From assembly GCA_900079695.1 (NCBI GenBank), contig LT599022.1, positions 3,168,530 through 3,232,529 on the forward strand: DNA of 64,000 nt. The letters are read 5' to 3'. Positions 55,214 to 64,000 of this stretch are shown here, piece by piece (position 1 is the first letter of the stretch; each line of letters opens with the position of its first letter). The DNA comes from an uncultured Alphaproteobacteria bacterium (GTDB lineage: Bacteria > Pseudomonadota > Alphaproteobacteria > Rhodospirillales > Rhodospirillaceae). The position numbers and the translations under genes are program-made. Below the pieces are notes generated by a model. That model was not told the origin of the DNA. It saw only the letters and a list, made by a program, of their open reading frames with translations, and searched no databases.

Positions 55214-56037
55214 CGCGCGGTCCTCCCGGTGGGGTCGAGGCTGTCGCGCAGCCAGTCGCCGAGGAGGTTGAGCCCCAGCACCGTGAGCAGGATCGCGAGC
55301 CCCGGAAATACGCTGACCCACCACGCATTCTGAAGGTAGGTGCGGCCGTCGGCAAGCATTCCGCCCCAGCTCGGGATCATCGGGTCGACGCCGAGGCCGA
55401 GGAAGGTGAGGCTGCTCTCCAGGAGGATGTTGTTGGCGACGTTCAGGGTCATCAGCACGATCACCGGGCCGATCAGGTTGGGCAGCAGGTGGCCGAACAG
55501 AATCGCGCGGTCGGGCACGCCGATCGCCTGGGCGGCGAGCACGAACTCGCGCTCGCGCAGCGCCAGCACCGAGCCGCGCACCAGTCGCGCGTACTGTACC
55601 CATTGGGAGACGATCAGCAGGATGATGGTGTTGGTGAGTCCGGCGCCGAAGATCGCGATGAAGGTGATCGCCATCAGGATGAACGGGAGCGCCAGCTGCA
55701 CGTCGGCGAAGCGCATCACGATCACGTCCCAGACGCCGCGGTAGTAGCCCGAAACCAGCCCCATCGCCACTCCCGCCGCCACCGCTCCCGCGACCGAGAA
55801 CGCGCCGACCTTGAGCGAGATCTTGCCGCCGACGATCACCCGCGCCAGCACGTCGCGCCCGAGCGGATCGGTGCCGAGCGGGTGGCTCCAGTCGACGAAC
55901 GGCCGGGTGAGGCGGGCCGTCAGGTTGATGCTCTCGCCGCCGTCGGGGAACAGCAGGCCGGAGAGCAGGATCGCGAGGCCGATGCCGCCCACCAGGGTCG
56001 CGCCGAGGATGAATTCCAGACTCTTGAAGCCGCGCAT
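55210..56037 (-). CDS. Peptide-type ABC transporter permease (DppC-like)
   Basis: This 275-aa protein has six membrane helices, the family N-terminal HPLGTDPLGRDVLARVI and the EAA coupling loop FVLAAQAIGVPDRAILFGHL. It forms the channel with the DppB-like partner encoded four bases upstream. Its stop overlaps the peptidase start. Confidence 0.95.
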   Translation of the reverse strand: MRGFKSLEFILGATLVGGIGLAILLSGLLFPDGGESINLTARLTRPFVDWSHPLGTDPLGRDVLARVIVGGKISLKVGAFSVAGAVAAGVAMGLVSGYYRGVWDVIVMRFADVQLALPFILMAITFIAIFGAGLTNTIILLIVSQWVQYARLVRGSVLALREREFVLAAQAIGVPDRAILFGHLLPNLIGPVIVLMTLNVANNILLESSLTFLGLGVDPMIPSWGGMLADGRTYLQNAWWVSVFPGLAILLTVLGLNLLGDWLRDSLDPTGRTAR

Positions 56038-56041
56038 CGGC

Positions 56042-56965
56042 TCACTCCGTGCGGATGCGCGGGTCGATCAGCCCGTAGGCGATGTCGACCGCGAGGTTGA
56101 CGAGAACGATCAGCAGCGACAGCACGCAGATCACCGCCTGCAGCACCGGGTAGTCGCGCGCGCCGATCGCGTCGAACGCGAGGGTGCCCATGCCCGGCCA
56201 ATTGAACACCCGCTCGACCACGACGATGCCGCCGAGCAGGCCGCCGAACTGCAAGCCGAAGTAGGTGACCAGCGGGATCGCGCAGTTGCGCAGCGCGTGC
56301 TTGTAGAGCACCACGTGTTCCGATAGGCCCTTGGCGCGCGCCACCATCACGAACTGGGAGCGCAGGATGTCGAGCATCGCGGTGCGCACCAGCCGCACGT
56401 TGGTGGCGGTGAGGATGATGCCCATCGTCGCGGCGGGCATCACGAAACTTTGCCAGCCTTCCATTCCCGACGGCGGCAGCCAGTTGACGACGATCGCGAA
56501 CAGCAGCACCAGCATCGTCGCCAGCCAGAAGTTGGGAAAGGACAGGCCGACCAGCGACAGGATGCGGATCGCCTGATCTGGCCAGCGGCCGCGGTGCACC
56601 GCGGCGAGGATGCCGAGCGGGATCGAGATCGCGATCGACACCGCCATCGACGCGAACGCGAGGCCGAGGGTGGCGGGCAGCGCCGCGGCGATCAGCTGCG
56701 ACACCGGCGTGCCGCCGAGGAAGCTGCGCCCGAAGTCGAAGGTCGCGAGCCCCGCGAGGAAGCCGAAGTACTGCTCGGGGAACGACCGGTCGAGGCCGAG
56801 GCCCTCGCGGATCCGCACCAGATCCTCCTCGGTCACCGAGCCCGCGCCCTGCGCGAGCATCAGCGCCGGATCGCCGGTGAGGCGGATGGCGTAGGACACC
56901 ACCAGCGTCACCACCAGCATCACGAACAGCGCGAGCGCGAAACGTTTGATCAGAAATCCGGCCAC
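56042..56965 (-). CDS. Peptide-type ABC transporter permease (DppB-like)
   Basis: This 307-aa permease has six helices. Family marks are the start GFLIKRFALALFVMLVVTL, EEDLVRIREGLGLDRSFPEQ and the EAA loop FVMVARAKGLSEHVVLYKHA. It pairs with the DppC-like permease. It follows the binding-protein gene after a 63-base gap that contains a GC-rich stretch. Confidence 0.95.
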   Translation of the reverse strand: MAGFLIKRFALALFVMLVVTLVVSYAIRLTGDPALMLAQGAGSVTEEDLVRIREGLGLDRSFPEQYFGFLAGLATFDFGRSFLGGTPVSQLIAAALPATLGLAFASMAVSIAISIPLGILAAVHRGRWPDQAIRILSLVGLSFPNFWLATMLVLLFAIVVNWLPPSGMEGWQSFVMPAATMGIILTATNVRLVRTAMLDILRSQFVMVARAKGLSEHVVLYKHALRNCAIPLVTYFGLQFGGLLGGIVVVERVFNWPGMGTLAFDAIGARDYPVLQAVICVLSLLIVLVNLAVDIAYGLIDPRIRTE

Positions 56966-57028
56966 CGGTCGGTCCTTCGCTGAAGAGGGCGCCGCCGCCC
57001 CGCGCGCCGGGGCGGCGGCGGACGAGGG

Positions 57029-58558
57029 TCAGTCGACGCCGACGGCGTCGAGGCGCAGGCGGTTGTCCGGCGCGGGGACGAAGTTCTTCACCCGCTTGTT
57101 GACGCCGTAGATCGCGTTCGAATTGTAGAGCGGCATTTCGAGGGCGCGTTCGGCGGCGTAGCGGGCGATCCCCTGGAGGATCTGCTCGCGCTTGGTGCGG
57201 TCGGTGATCGAGCGCTGGCTTTCGAGCATCTCGTCGAGCTTGGGGTCGCTGTCGTAGGGGTTCCACTTCTGCCCGGTGTGATACATCGCGTAGGCGGTGT
57301 TGTCGTAGTCGAGGGTCCAGCCGCCCCACTTCTGCTGGAACATCTCGCCGGTCTTGCCCGCCGGCACGATGTCGTTCAGCAGCACGTTGGTTTCGTAGGG
57401 CTTGATCGAGGCGGTGATGCCGACGCCCTGGAGATAGGCGGCGACCGCCTGGACGACCTCGACGAAGGTCGCGTCGTTGCCGCGGACGTCGATCTGCACC
57501 GTCGCGCCCGGCTTCACTCCGGCGTCCTTGAGGAGCTTCTTCGCCTGCGCCGGGTCGAAGGGGAGCGGCTTCATCGACGGGTCGTAGCCGAACGACAGCG
57601 CCCCCTGGAAGCTCGCGATCGGCTGCGCCTGCCCCTGGAGGATCGACTTGATGATCGCGTCGCGGTCCACCGCCATGATCATCGCCTTGCGCACCCGCTC
57701 GTCCTTGGTGATGCCGGACTTGGTGTTGAAGCGCAGCGCGTCCACCCCCGGGCCGGGCACCGCGGCGATCTCGAGCTTGGGATCGCCTTCGATGGTCGGG
57801 ATCATGCCGATCGGGATGGTCGGCGGAATCACCAGATCGACGCGGCCGGCCTGGAGTTCGGCCACCGCGGTGGCGGGCTCGGCGATGAAGCGGTAGTCGA
57901 GCTTGTCGAGCTTCGGCGCGCCGCCCCAGTGCTGCGGAAAGGCTTCGAGCTTGATGCCGATCTTGGGCTCGTAGGAGACGAACCTGAACGGCCCGGTGCC
58001 GACCGGATGGGTGTTGAACCAGTCCTCGCCCTTCTCCTTGATGTACTTCGGCGGCACGATCATCGCGCCGTAGCCCGCGAGCTTGGTGAGCAGCACCGGG
58101 TCGGGCGCGGAGAGGACGAAATCGACGGTGAAGTCGTCGATCACCTCGACCTTGTCGATCACCGAATAGTTGGCGCGCTGCGGTCCCTTCTTGCCCTCGT
58201 CGCCGAGGAGCCGGTCGAAGGTGAACTTGACCGCGGCGGCGTCGAACGGCTCGCCGTCGTGGAAGGTCACGCCCTTGCGCAGGGTGAAGCGCACCCGCTT
58301 GCCGCCGTCGAGTTCCTCCCACTTGGTGGCGAGGCCGGGCACCAGCTTGGCGTCCGGTCCGCGGTAGGTGAGGCCGTCGTAGATGTTGGTGGCGACCGAC
58401 GCCCAGTTGATCAGGAAGGTGTCGATCGGGTCCCAGCTTCCCGGGTCCTGCGGCGAGGAGACGGTGAGGGTGCCCGCGGCCTCGGCCGGGAGGGCGCCGA
58501 ACAGGCCGCCGACGACGGCGGCGGAGGCCAGAAGCGACTTCATCAGCACGCGTTTCAT
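57029..58558 (-). CDS. Peptide-type ABC transporter periplasmic binding protein
   Basis: This 509-aa SBP_bac_5 family protein has a signal peptide (residues 1-28, ending PAEA|AG). The mature part has VTFHDGEPFDAAAVKFTFDR, VSYEPKIGIKLEAFPQHWGG, the ligand-domain DPAQAKKLLKDAGVK and TKREQILQGIARYAAERA. It binds a peptide, glutathione-like compound or opine. ATG 58558 follows CTAGGAGAACCAC. It lies 18 bases after the ATPase gene in the same operon. Confidence 0.94.
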   Translation of the reverse strand: MKRVLMKSLLASAAVVGGLFGALPAEAAGTLTVSSPQDPGSWDPIDTFLINWASVATNIYDGLTYRGPDAKLVPGLATKWEELDGGKRVRFTLRKGVTFHDGEPFDAAAVKFTFDRLLGDEGKKGPQRANYSVIDKVEVIDDFTVDFVLSAPDPVLLTKLAGYGAMIVPPKYIKEKGEDWFNTHPVGTGPFRFVSYEPKIGIKLEAFPQHWGGAPKLDKLDYRFIAEPATAVAELQAGRVDLVIPPTIPIGMIPTIEGDPKLEIAAVPGPGVDALRFNTKSGITKDERVRKAMIMAVDRDAIIKSILQGQAQPIASFQGALSFGYDPSMKPLPFDPAQAKKLLKDAGVKPGATVQIDVRGNDATFVEVVQAVAAYLQGVGITASIKPYETNVLLNDIVPAGKTGEMFQQKWGGWTLDYDNTAYAMYHTGQKWNPYDSDPKLDEMLESQRSITDRTKREQILQGIARYAAERALEMPLYNSNAIYGVNKRVKNFVPAPDNRLRLDAVGVD

Positions 58559-58576
58559 GTGGTTCTCCTAGGAGGC

Positions 58577-60400
58577 TCAGGCGACACCGGCGACGAGGTG
58601 GCCGGGGGCGATTTCCCGATGCGCGAGGATGCGGGGCGCGTCGCCCGCACGGCGGATCGGACTCGGGATTTCCCCTTCCAGGGGAACGTGGGGCCTGCGG
58701 CGCGCCGGGTCGGCGCTCGGCACCGCGGCGAGCAGGCGGCGGGTGTAGGGGTGGGCGGGGGTTTCGAACACCTGGGCGCGGCTGCCGAGCTCGACCACCT
58801 GCCCGAGGTAGAGCACCGCGACGCGGTGGCTGATCCGCTCCACCACCGACATGTCGTGGGAGATGAAGAGATACGAGAGGCCGTGGCGCTCCTGCAGTTC
58901 CATGAACAGGTTGACGATCTGCGCCTGCACCGAGACGTCGAGCGCCGAGAGCGCCTCGTCGGCGATGATCAGGCGCGGGTTGCAGGCGAGCGCGCGGGCG
59001 ATGCAGATGCGTTGGCGCTGGCCGCCCGAGAACTCGTGGGGGTAGCGCGCGGCGTGCTCGGGCGCGAGGCCCACCGCCTCCAGCAGCTCGGCGACCCGCG
59101 CCGTCACCGCCCGGCCCGCGAGCAGGCGGTGCACGCGGATCGGCTCGGCGATCGAGAAGCCGACGGTCTTGCGCGGGTCGAGCGAGGCGTAGGGGTCTTG
59201 GAAGATGTACTGGATCTGCTGGCGCAGGGCATGGCGCTCGGCGGACGACATTTCCGAAACCCGGCGTCCGGCGAAGCTCACCTCGCCCGAGGTGGGGGCC
59301 TGAAGCTGCTGGATCGTGCGGCCGATCGTCGACTTGCCCGAGCCGCTTTCGCCGACCAGGGCGAGGGTTTCGCCCCGGCGGATGTCGAAGCTCACGGCCT
59401 CGACCGCATGGACGCGGTGGGTGACGGTGCCGAACAGGGTGCGTCGGACGTCGAACCGGGTGACGAGGTCGCGCACCGAGAGCAGCGGCGGCTCGTCGGT
59501 CTTGGCGGTATCCTGGGCTTCGGGCGCGGCGAGTTCCTCGCCGGTTTCGGGCGAGAGCAGCGGCAGGCGGCGCGGCAGCGGCTCGCCCGCCATGCTGCCG
59601 AGCCTCGGCACCGCCGCCAGCAGGGCGCGGGTATAGGGCTCGCGCGGCCGCGCGAAGATCTCGCCGACCGGCCCGGTCTCCACCATCCGGCCGTGGCGCA
59701 TCACCACCACGTCGTCGGCGATTTCGGCGACCACGCCCATGTCGTGGGTGATGAACACCACCGCCATCCCGAGTTCGCGCTGAAGATCGGCGATCAGGCC
59801 GAGGATCTGCGCCTGGATGGTGACGTCGAGCGCGGTGGTGGGCTCGTCGGCGATCAGCAGGCGCGGGCGGCAGGCGAGAGCCATCGCGATCATCACCCGC
59901 TGCCGCATGCCGCCCGAAAGCTGGTGCGGATACCGCCCGAGGAGGTCGCGCGCGTCGGGCATGCGCACGGTTTCCAGCAGCCGCCGCGCCTCGTCGAGGG
60001 CGGCGGCGCGGGTCATTCCCTCGTGCAGCGTCAGCGCCTCGGCGATCTGGTCGCCGACCGTGAACACCGGGTCGAGGCTGGTCATCGGCTCCTGGAAGAT
60101 CATCGCGACGTCCTTGCCGCGGATGCCGCGCATGCGCTTCTGCGGCAGGGCGAGGAGGTCGACCGCGCCGTCGCGCCCGGCGAAGACGATGCGCCCGGCG
60201 GGCATGCGCGCGCCCAGGCCCTCGGCCAGGCGCATCACGGTGAGCGCGGTGATCGATTTGCCCGAGCCGCTCTCGCCGACGATCGCCAGCGTCCGCCCCG
60301 GATGCACCGAGAAGCTCACGTCCTCGACCACGCGCCGCGTCCCGAAGGCGATGCTCAAACCCTCGACGGACAACAGCGCGGGATGTTCCAGCGGTGGCAC
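58577..60400 (-). CDS. Fused peptide ABC transporter ATPase (DppD-DppF type)
   Basis: This 607-aa protein contains two ATPase domains in one chain, as in GsiA and YejF. The first (about 8-255) has [29 protein letters not shown] and [13 protein letters not shown]; the second (about 300-560) has [29 protein letters not shown] and [13 protein letters not shown]. Each ends with an oligopeptide-type tail ([20 protein letters not shown]). The start is GTG 60400, eight bases after GGAGGGG; no ATG is better placed. It drives the DppBC-like permease and is the first gene of the operon. Confidence 0.94.
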   Translation of the reverse strand: MPPLEHPALLSVEGLSIAFGTRRVVEDVSFSVHPGRTLAIVGESGSGKSITALTVMRLAEGLGARMPAGRIVFAGRDGAVDLLALPQKRMRGIRGKDVAMIFQEPMTSLDPVFTVGDQIAEALTLHEGMTRAAALDEARRLLETVRMPDARDLLGRYPHQLSGGMRQRVMIAMALACRPRLLIADEPTTALDVTIQAQILGLIADLQRELGMAVVFITHDMGVVAEIADDVVVMRHGRMVETGPVGEIFARPREPYTRALLAAVPRLGSMAGEPLPRRLPLLSPETGEELAAPEAQDTAKTDEPPLLSVRDLVTRFDVRRTLFGTVTHRVHAVEAVSFDIRRGETLALVGESGSGKSTIGRTIQQLQAPTSGEVSFAGRRVSEMSSAERHALRQQIQYIFQDPYASLDPRKTVGFSIAEPIRVHRLLAGRAVTARVAELLEAVGLAPEHAARYPHEFSGGQRQRICIARALACNPRLIIADEALSALDVSVQAQIVNLFMELQERHGLSYLFISHDMSVVERISHRVAVLYLGQVVELGSRAQVFETPAHPYTRRLLAAVPSADPARRRPHVPLEGEIPSPIRRAGDAPRILAHREIAPGHLVAGVA

Positions 60401-60458
60401 CCGATGCCCCTCCAAGCCGATGAATTCGGAAATGAAAACCGCGCGATGCGGAAATTCG

Positions 60459-60487
60459 ATCGCACCACTTCGGGGCGGGTTTGTCAA
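60459..60487 (-). promoter_or_regulatory. Candidate promoter of the peptide transporter operon
   Basis: On the reverse strand a perfect TTGACA (60487-60482) is 17 bases from TGCGAT (60464-60459), giving a leader of about 50 bases before the GTG start. The -10 is weak (three of six). Confidence 0.45.
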
Positions 60488-60556
60488 CGCGGGCGGCGCG
60501 GCGGAGGGGGCGATGGGCGGTGTTCGGAAATGTTCAAATGTGTAAATCGACCGTGA

Positions 60557-60596
60557 ATTTCCATGGAAATGTTGGGCGATATGTGATGATATGTGA
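60557..60596. promoter_or_regulatory. Operator-like palindrome and tandem repeat before the threonate operon
   Basis: A perfect 14-base palindrome ATTTCCATGGAAAT (60557-60570) is followed by a tandem direct repeat GATATGTGAT/GATATGTGA (60578-60596). GGAAATGTT also occurs twice (60526 and 60565). This AT-rich block in a very GC-rich region, between divergent operons, is a likely regulator-binding region. No regulator gene is adjacent. Confidence 0.5.
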
Positions 60597-60626
60597 AAAA
60601 TAATGGCCGGATTCGGGAGGCAGGCG

Positions 60627-61532
60627 ATGTCCCAGGCGCGCGCGTACCGGGTTTGCGTAATCGGTCTCGGTTCGATGGGGATGGGCGCGGCGCTCTCGTG
60701 CGTGCGCGCCGGTCTTTCGACTTCGGGCCTCGAACTCGACGCCGCACGGCGCGCCGAGTTTCTCGGCGGCGGCGGCGCGGCGGCGGCGGAGTCGCCCGCC
60801 GGTCTCGACTGCGGTTTCGATGCCGTCGTGGTGCTGGTGGTGAACGCCGCCCAGGCGCGCGCCGCCCTGCTCGGCCCGGGCGGCCTCGCGCCGCGGCTGC
60901 CGAAGGGCGCGGCGGTGATGCTGAGCTGCACCCAGTCCGCCGCCGACGCCCGGGCGCTCGCCGCCGATCTCGAAGCCCTCGGCCTGCTGGTGCTCGACGC
61001 GCCGGTCTCGGGCGGCGCGTTCAAGGCCGCGGCGGGCGAGATGACGGTGATGGCCTCGGGCGCCGAGACCGCGTTCGCGCGGCTTCAGCCGGTGCTCGAC
61101 GCCACCGCCGACAAGGTCTACCGCATCGGCGCGGAGATCGGCCTCGGCGCGACCGTCAAGGTGATCCATCAGTTGCTCGCCGGAGTGCACATCGCCGCGG
61201 GGGCGGAGGCGATGGCGCTCGCCGCCCGCGCGGGTATTCCGCTCGACCTGATGTACGACGTGGTGACCCATGCGGCGGGCAATTCGTGGATGTTCGAAAA
61301 CCGCATGAAGCACGTCGTCGACGGCGACTACGCGCCGCGTTCGGCGGTGGACATCTTCGTCAAGGATCTCGGTCTCGTCACCGAGACCGGCCGCGCGCTG
61401 AAGTTTCCCCTGCCGCTCGCCTCCGCCGCGTTCGCGATGTTCCTCAACGCCAGCAACGCGGGCTTCGGCCGCGAGGACGACAGCGCGGTGATCAAAACCT
61501 TCGCGGGGATCTCCCTGCCCGGAACGGAGTGA
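60627..61532 (+). CDS. ltnD: L-threonate dehydrogenase
   Basis: This 301-aa NAD-dependent beta-hydroxyacid dehydrogenase has the Rossmann motif [13 protein letters not shown], substrate motif [10 protein letters not shown], catalytic lysine in [15 protein letters not shown] and a helical C-terminal domain. It oxidises L-threonate (or D-erythronate-like acids) to 2-oxo-tetronate. The ATG at 60627 (GGGAGGCAGGCG before it) is chosen over one 24 bases upstream. It is the first gene of an ltnD-otnK-otnC-otnI operon, whose order identifies it better than sequence alone. Confidence 0.92.
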   Translation: MSQARAYRVCVIGLGSMGMGAALSCVRAGLSTSGLELDAARRAEFLGGGGAAAAESPAGLDCGFDAVVVLVVNAAQARAALLGPGGLAPRLPKGAAVMLSCTQSAADARALAADLEALGLLVLDAPVSGGAFKAAAGEMTVMASGAETAFARLQPVLDATADKVYRIGAEIGLGATVKVIHQLLAGVHIAAGAEAMALAARAGIPLDLMYDVVTHAAGNSWMFENRMKHVVDGDYAPRSAVDIFVKDLGLVTETGRALKFPLPLASAAFAMFLNASNAGFGREDDSAVIKTFAGISLPGTE

Positions 61533-61538
61533 CTGCCC

Positions 61539-62798
61539 ATGCTGATCGGCGTGATTGCTGACGATTTCACCGGCGCGACCGACATCGCCGGTTTCCTGGT
61601 GGCGAGCGGGGTTTCGACCACCCAGCTGATCGGGGTGCCGCCCGCCGATCTCGCGGTGGACGCCGAGGCGGTGGTGATTTCGCTCAAGTCCCGTTCCTGC
61701 CCCGCCGACGAGGCGGTGGCGTCGAGCCTCGCCGCGCTCGACTGGCTGCGCGCGCAGGACTGCCCGCGGATCTTCCAGAAGTACTGCTCGACCTTCGATT
61801 CCACTCGCAAGGGCAACATCGGCCCGGTCGCCGACGCGCTGCTCGACGCGCTCGGGTCCGACTTCACGGTGGTCTGCCCGGCGCTGCCGATCAACGGCCG
61901 GACGATCTACAACGGCTATCTGTTCGTCGGCGACGTGCTGCTGGAGGAATCCGGCATGCGCGACCACCCGATCAACCCGATGACCGACAGCCATCTGGTG
62001 CGGCTGATGGAGATGCAGTCGGTCGGCCGCGCCGGAGTGGTGACCGCCGCGGTGGTGGAGCGGGGCGTCGCCGCGGTGAAGGCGGAACTCGAGGCGCTGC
62101 GCGCCGCCGGCAAGCGGTATGCGGTGCTCGACGCGATCAAGGACGGCCATCTCGACGTGCTCGGCGCGGCGATCGCCGACATGCCGCTGGTCACCGGCGG
62201 CTCCGGCCTCGCGGCGGGGATGGCGAAGGCGTGGCGGCGGCGCAACCAGGATCCCTCGCGCGCCGCGCTTGCGGGGGCGCCGCAGCCCGGCCGCGGCGTG
62301 GTGATCTCGGGTTCGGCGTCGCAGATGACCAACCGTCAGGTGGCGGGCTACAAGGCGAAGGCGCCGTCGTTCCCGGTCGATCCGGTGCGCTGCCTCGCCG
62401 ATCAGGCCGCCTATGCCCGCGAGATGGCGGATTGGGCGACGGCGCAGCCGAAGGACGGCCTGTCGCCGATGCTTTACGCCACCACCGACCCCGACACCCT
62501 GAAGGCGATCCAGGCGCGCTTCGGCGCGGCGGCGTCGATGGCGATCGAGGCCACCTTCGCGGCGCTCGCGCGGCATCTCGCCGACGCCGGGTTCACCCGC
62601 TTCGTCGTCGCGGGCGGCGAGACCTCGGGCGCGGTGGTGCAGGCGCTCGGCGTCTCGGGCTTCCACATCGGTCCGCAGATCGCGCCCGGGGTGCCGTGGG
62701 TGCGCGCGGTCGACAAGCCCTATTCGCTGGCGCTCAAGTCCGGCAACTTCGGCGCGCCGTCGTTCTTCTTCGATTGCCAGCCGGAGAGGGTCGCGTGA
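61539..62798 (+). CDS. otnK: 3-oxo-tetronate kinase
   Basis: This 419-aa four-carbon acid-sugar kinase (formerly DUF1537) has the N-terminal substrate site VIADDFTGATDIAGFL and CSTFDSTRKGNIGPV, and the C-terminal nucleotide domain with VISGSASQMTNRQV and FVVAGGETSGAVVQALG. It phosphorylates 3-oxo-tetronate at C4 using ATP. It lies six bases after ltnD and overlaps the next gene by one base (TGATG). Confidence 0.95.
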   Translation: MLIGVIADDFTGATDIAGFLVASGVSTTQLIGVPPADLAVDAEAVVISLKSRSCPADEAVASSLAALDWLRAQDCPRIFQKYCSTFDSTRKGNIGPVADALLDALGSDFTVVCPALPINGRTIYNGYLFVGDVLLEESGMRDHPINPMTDSHLVRLMEMQSVGRAGVVTAAVVERGVAAVKAELEALRAAGKRYAVLDAIKDGHLDVLGAAIADMPLVTGGSGLAAGMAKAWRRRNQDPSRAALAGAPQPGRGVVISGSASQMTNRQVAGYKAKAPSFPVDPVRCLADQAAYAREMADWATAQPKDGLSPMLYATTDPDTLKAIQARFGAAASMAIEATFAALARHLADAGFTRFVVAGGETSGAVVQALGVSGFHIGPQIAPGVPWVRAVDKPYSLALKSGNFGAPSFFFDCQPERVA

Positions 62799-63421
62799 TG
62801 GGCGAAGCGCGCGAAAGCCTGGTGCGGCTGTGCAAGGTGCTCTACGACCGCGGTCTCGCGGTCGGGGGCGCGGGCAACGTGTCGCTCAAGCTGCCGGACG
62901 GCGGCTTCCTGGTGACGCCGACCGGCGGCTGCCTCGGCCGCCTCGACCCCGCGGGGCTGGCGGTCATCGCCGCCGACGGCACGCCGCAGGCGGGGCCGAA
63001 GCCGTCGAAGGAGTTCGCCTTCCACCACGCGCTCTACGCGGCGCGGCCGCAGGCGGGGGCGATCGTGCATCTGCACTCCACCTATCTCACCGCGCTCGCC
63101 TGCCGCGAGGGGCTCGACGTCGACAACGCGATCCGCGCCTTCACCCCCTATTACGTGATGCGGGTCGGCAGCCTGCCGGTGATCCCCTACTACCGCCCGG
63201 GCGACGCCCGCATCGCGCGGGACCTCGTCGCCGCGGCGGCCCGGTACGACACCCAGGCCTTCCTGCTCGCCAACCACGGCTCGGTGGTGCTGGGCCGCGA
63301 CATCGAGGACGCGGTCAACAACGCCGAGGAGCTGGAGGAGACCGCGAAGCTGGTGTTTCTGCTGAAGGGCGACCGCGTGCGCCACCTCGGCGACGACGAA
63401 ATCCGCGAACTCAGGAGCTGA
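62798..63421 (+). CDS. otnC: 3-oxo-tetronate 4-phosphate decarboxylase
   Basis: This 207-aa class II aldolase/adducin-family enzyme has GGAGNVSLKLPDGGFLVTPT, PSKEFAFHHALY, the metal-binding HLHSTYLTAL and LANHGSVVLGRDIEDA. It decarboxylates 3-oxo-tetronate 4-phosphate to dihydroxyacetone phosphate, which enters central metabolism. The ATG at 62798 overlaps the otnK stop. Confidence 0.94.
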   Translation: MGEARESLVRLCKVLYDRGLAVGGAGNVSLKLPDGGFLVTPTGGCLGRLDPAGLAVIAADGTPQAGPKPSKEFAFHHALYAARPQAGAIVHLHSTYLTALACREGLDVDNAIRAFTPYYVMRVGSLPVIPYYRPGDARIARDLVAAAARYDTQAFLLANHGSVVLGRDIEDAVNNAEELEETAKLVFLLKGDRVRHLGDDEIRELRS

Positions 63422-63424
63422 ACA

Positions 63425-64000
63425 ATGGTCAAATTCGCCGCCAACCTGACGATGATGTTCAAGGAGGTGGAGTTCCTCGACCGCATCGACCGCGCCGCGG
63501 CCTGCGGCTTCGGGGCGGTCGAGTTCCTGTTCCCCTACGACTACCCCGCCGCCGAGATCAAGGCGCGGCTCGACCGCCACGGACTGACGCTGGCGCTGTT
63601 CAACATGTTCGCCGGAGACTGGGCGGGCGGCGAGCGCGGCTTCGCGGCGCGGCCCGGCAAGGTGGCGGAATTCCGCGCCTCGGTCGACCAGGCTCTCGAC
63701 TACGCCAAGGCGCTCGGCTGCACCCGCGTCCACACGATGTCGGGCGTCACCGCCAAGGAACCCGACCGCGCCGCCTGCGAGGCGACCTGGATCGACAATC
63801 TGCGCTGGGCCGCCGATCGCGCCGCCCGCGCGGGCGTGACGCTGCTGATCGAGCCGCTCAACACCCGCGACATGCCGGGCTATTTCGTCACCCATCAAGA
63901 CGAGGCGCTGGCGCTGATCGAGCGGGTCGGGCGGCCGAACGTCAAGCTCCAGTTCGACGTCTACCACGCGCAGATCATGGACGGCGACATCACCCGCCGG
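63425..64000 (+). CDS. otnI: 2-oxo-tetronate isomerase (hydroxypyruvate isomerase family), 3' end cut by window
   Basis: Partial: 192 codons are visible before the right edge (full length is expected near 260). It has the TIM-barrel Hyi/OtnI start VKFAANLTMMFKEVEFLDRI, then ALFNMFAGDWAGGERGFAA, and metal/acid residues in LLIEPLNTRDMPGYFV and KLQFDVYHAQIMDGD. It isomerises 2-oxo-tetronate to 3-oxo-tetronate, the step between LtnD and OtnK. It begins three bases after otnC. Confidence 0.93.
   Translation, partial: MVKFAANLTMMFKEVEFLDRIDRAAACGFGAVEFLFPYDYPAAEIKARLDRHGLTLALFNMFAGDWAGGERGFAARPGKVAEFRASVDQALDYAKALGCTRVHTMSGVTAKEPDRAACEATWIDNLRWAADRAARAGVTLLIEPLNTRDMPGYFVTHQDEALALIERVGRPNVKLQFDVYHAQIMDGDITRR

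Noticed and set aside
57278-60556. A 1092-codon forward open frame opposite the peptide transporter genes
   Set aside because: It crosses three real genes antisense, has no ribosome site, and its composition is typical of antisense frames.
1-64000. CRISPR arrays, insertion sequences, prophage genes, integrase or attachment sites
   Set aside because: No spaced direct-repeat array, transposase, integrase or terminal inverted repeat was seen; the tRNA-Ala is not flanked by an integrase or a duplicated 3' end.

Overview
This is a high-GC window (roughly 70% G+C by eye) from a Gram-negative bacterium, most likely an alphaproteobacterium and possibly Rhodospirillales-like. The evidence is a cytochrome bo3 operon, two RND pumps, a TonB-dependent siderophore receptor, three-gene TRAP transporters, PqiABC, and dense operons with ATGA/GTGA overlaps. 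No insertion sequence, phage gene, CRISPR array or rRNA was seen. The one tRNA is tRNA-Ala(CGC).

Layout. 1-7.2 kb: an uncharacterised catabolic locus. An IclR regulator and an RraA-like enzyme (cut by the left edge) diverge from an operon holding an internally duplicated protein of unknown function, a thiamine-diphosphate enzyme, a TRAP transporter and a 69-aa membrane protein. 7.2-13.1 kb: a complete tripartite RND pump. 13.3-16.2 kb: an orphan VOC protein and a lipoprotein GH3 beta-glycosidase. 16.3-21.4 kb: a second RND pump without an outer-membrane factor, divergent from a TetR regulator, with two matching operator-like sites between them. 21.5-29.9 kb: ferric-siderophore uptake (AraC regulator, TonB receptor, FhuCDB-like importer, exporter-type ABC protein). 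30-31.1 kb: a D-threonine aldolase/D-serine dehydratase-type enzyme.

31.1-32 kb is a graveyard: truncated and frameshifted pieces of a sugar-nucleotide epimerase and a Gfo/Idh/MocA oxidoreductase. 32.2-36.9 kb is cyoABCDE. 36.8-37.5 kb is an unknown lipoprotein. 37.6-42.9 kb is a second TRAP locus with an SDR dehydrogenase, an internally deleted Ldh2-family pseudogene and a regulator with two winged-helix domains. 42.9-45.1 kb is a CHASE4-GGDEF-EAL gene with a one-base frameshift before the EAL domain. 45.3-47.4 kb holds tRNA-Ala, yggT, yggU and folD. 47.4-50.8 kb is pqiAABC. 50.9-52.8 kb is queC-queE-queD for queuosine synthesis. 52.9-53.5 kb is a LysE-type exporter.

53.5-60.4 kb is a peptide ABC importer translationally coupled to an M14-type metallopeptidase. 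60.6 kb to the right edge is a four-carbon acid-sugar pathway (ltnD-otnK-otnC-otnI) for L-threonate/D-erythronate catabolism, the last gene cut by the edge. Overall the window is dominated by import and catabolism of organic acids, sugar acids and peptides, plus efflux and iron uptake. The best candidate for undescribed biology is the locus at 1-7.2 kb; the most striking structural feature is the cluster of decayed genes between 31 and 44 kb.
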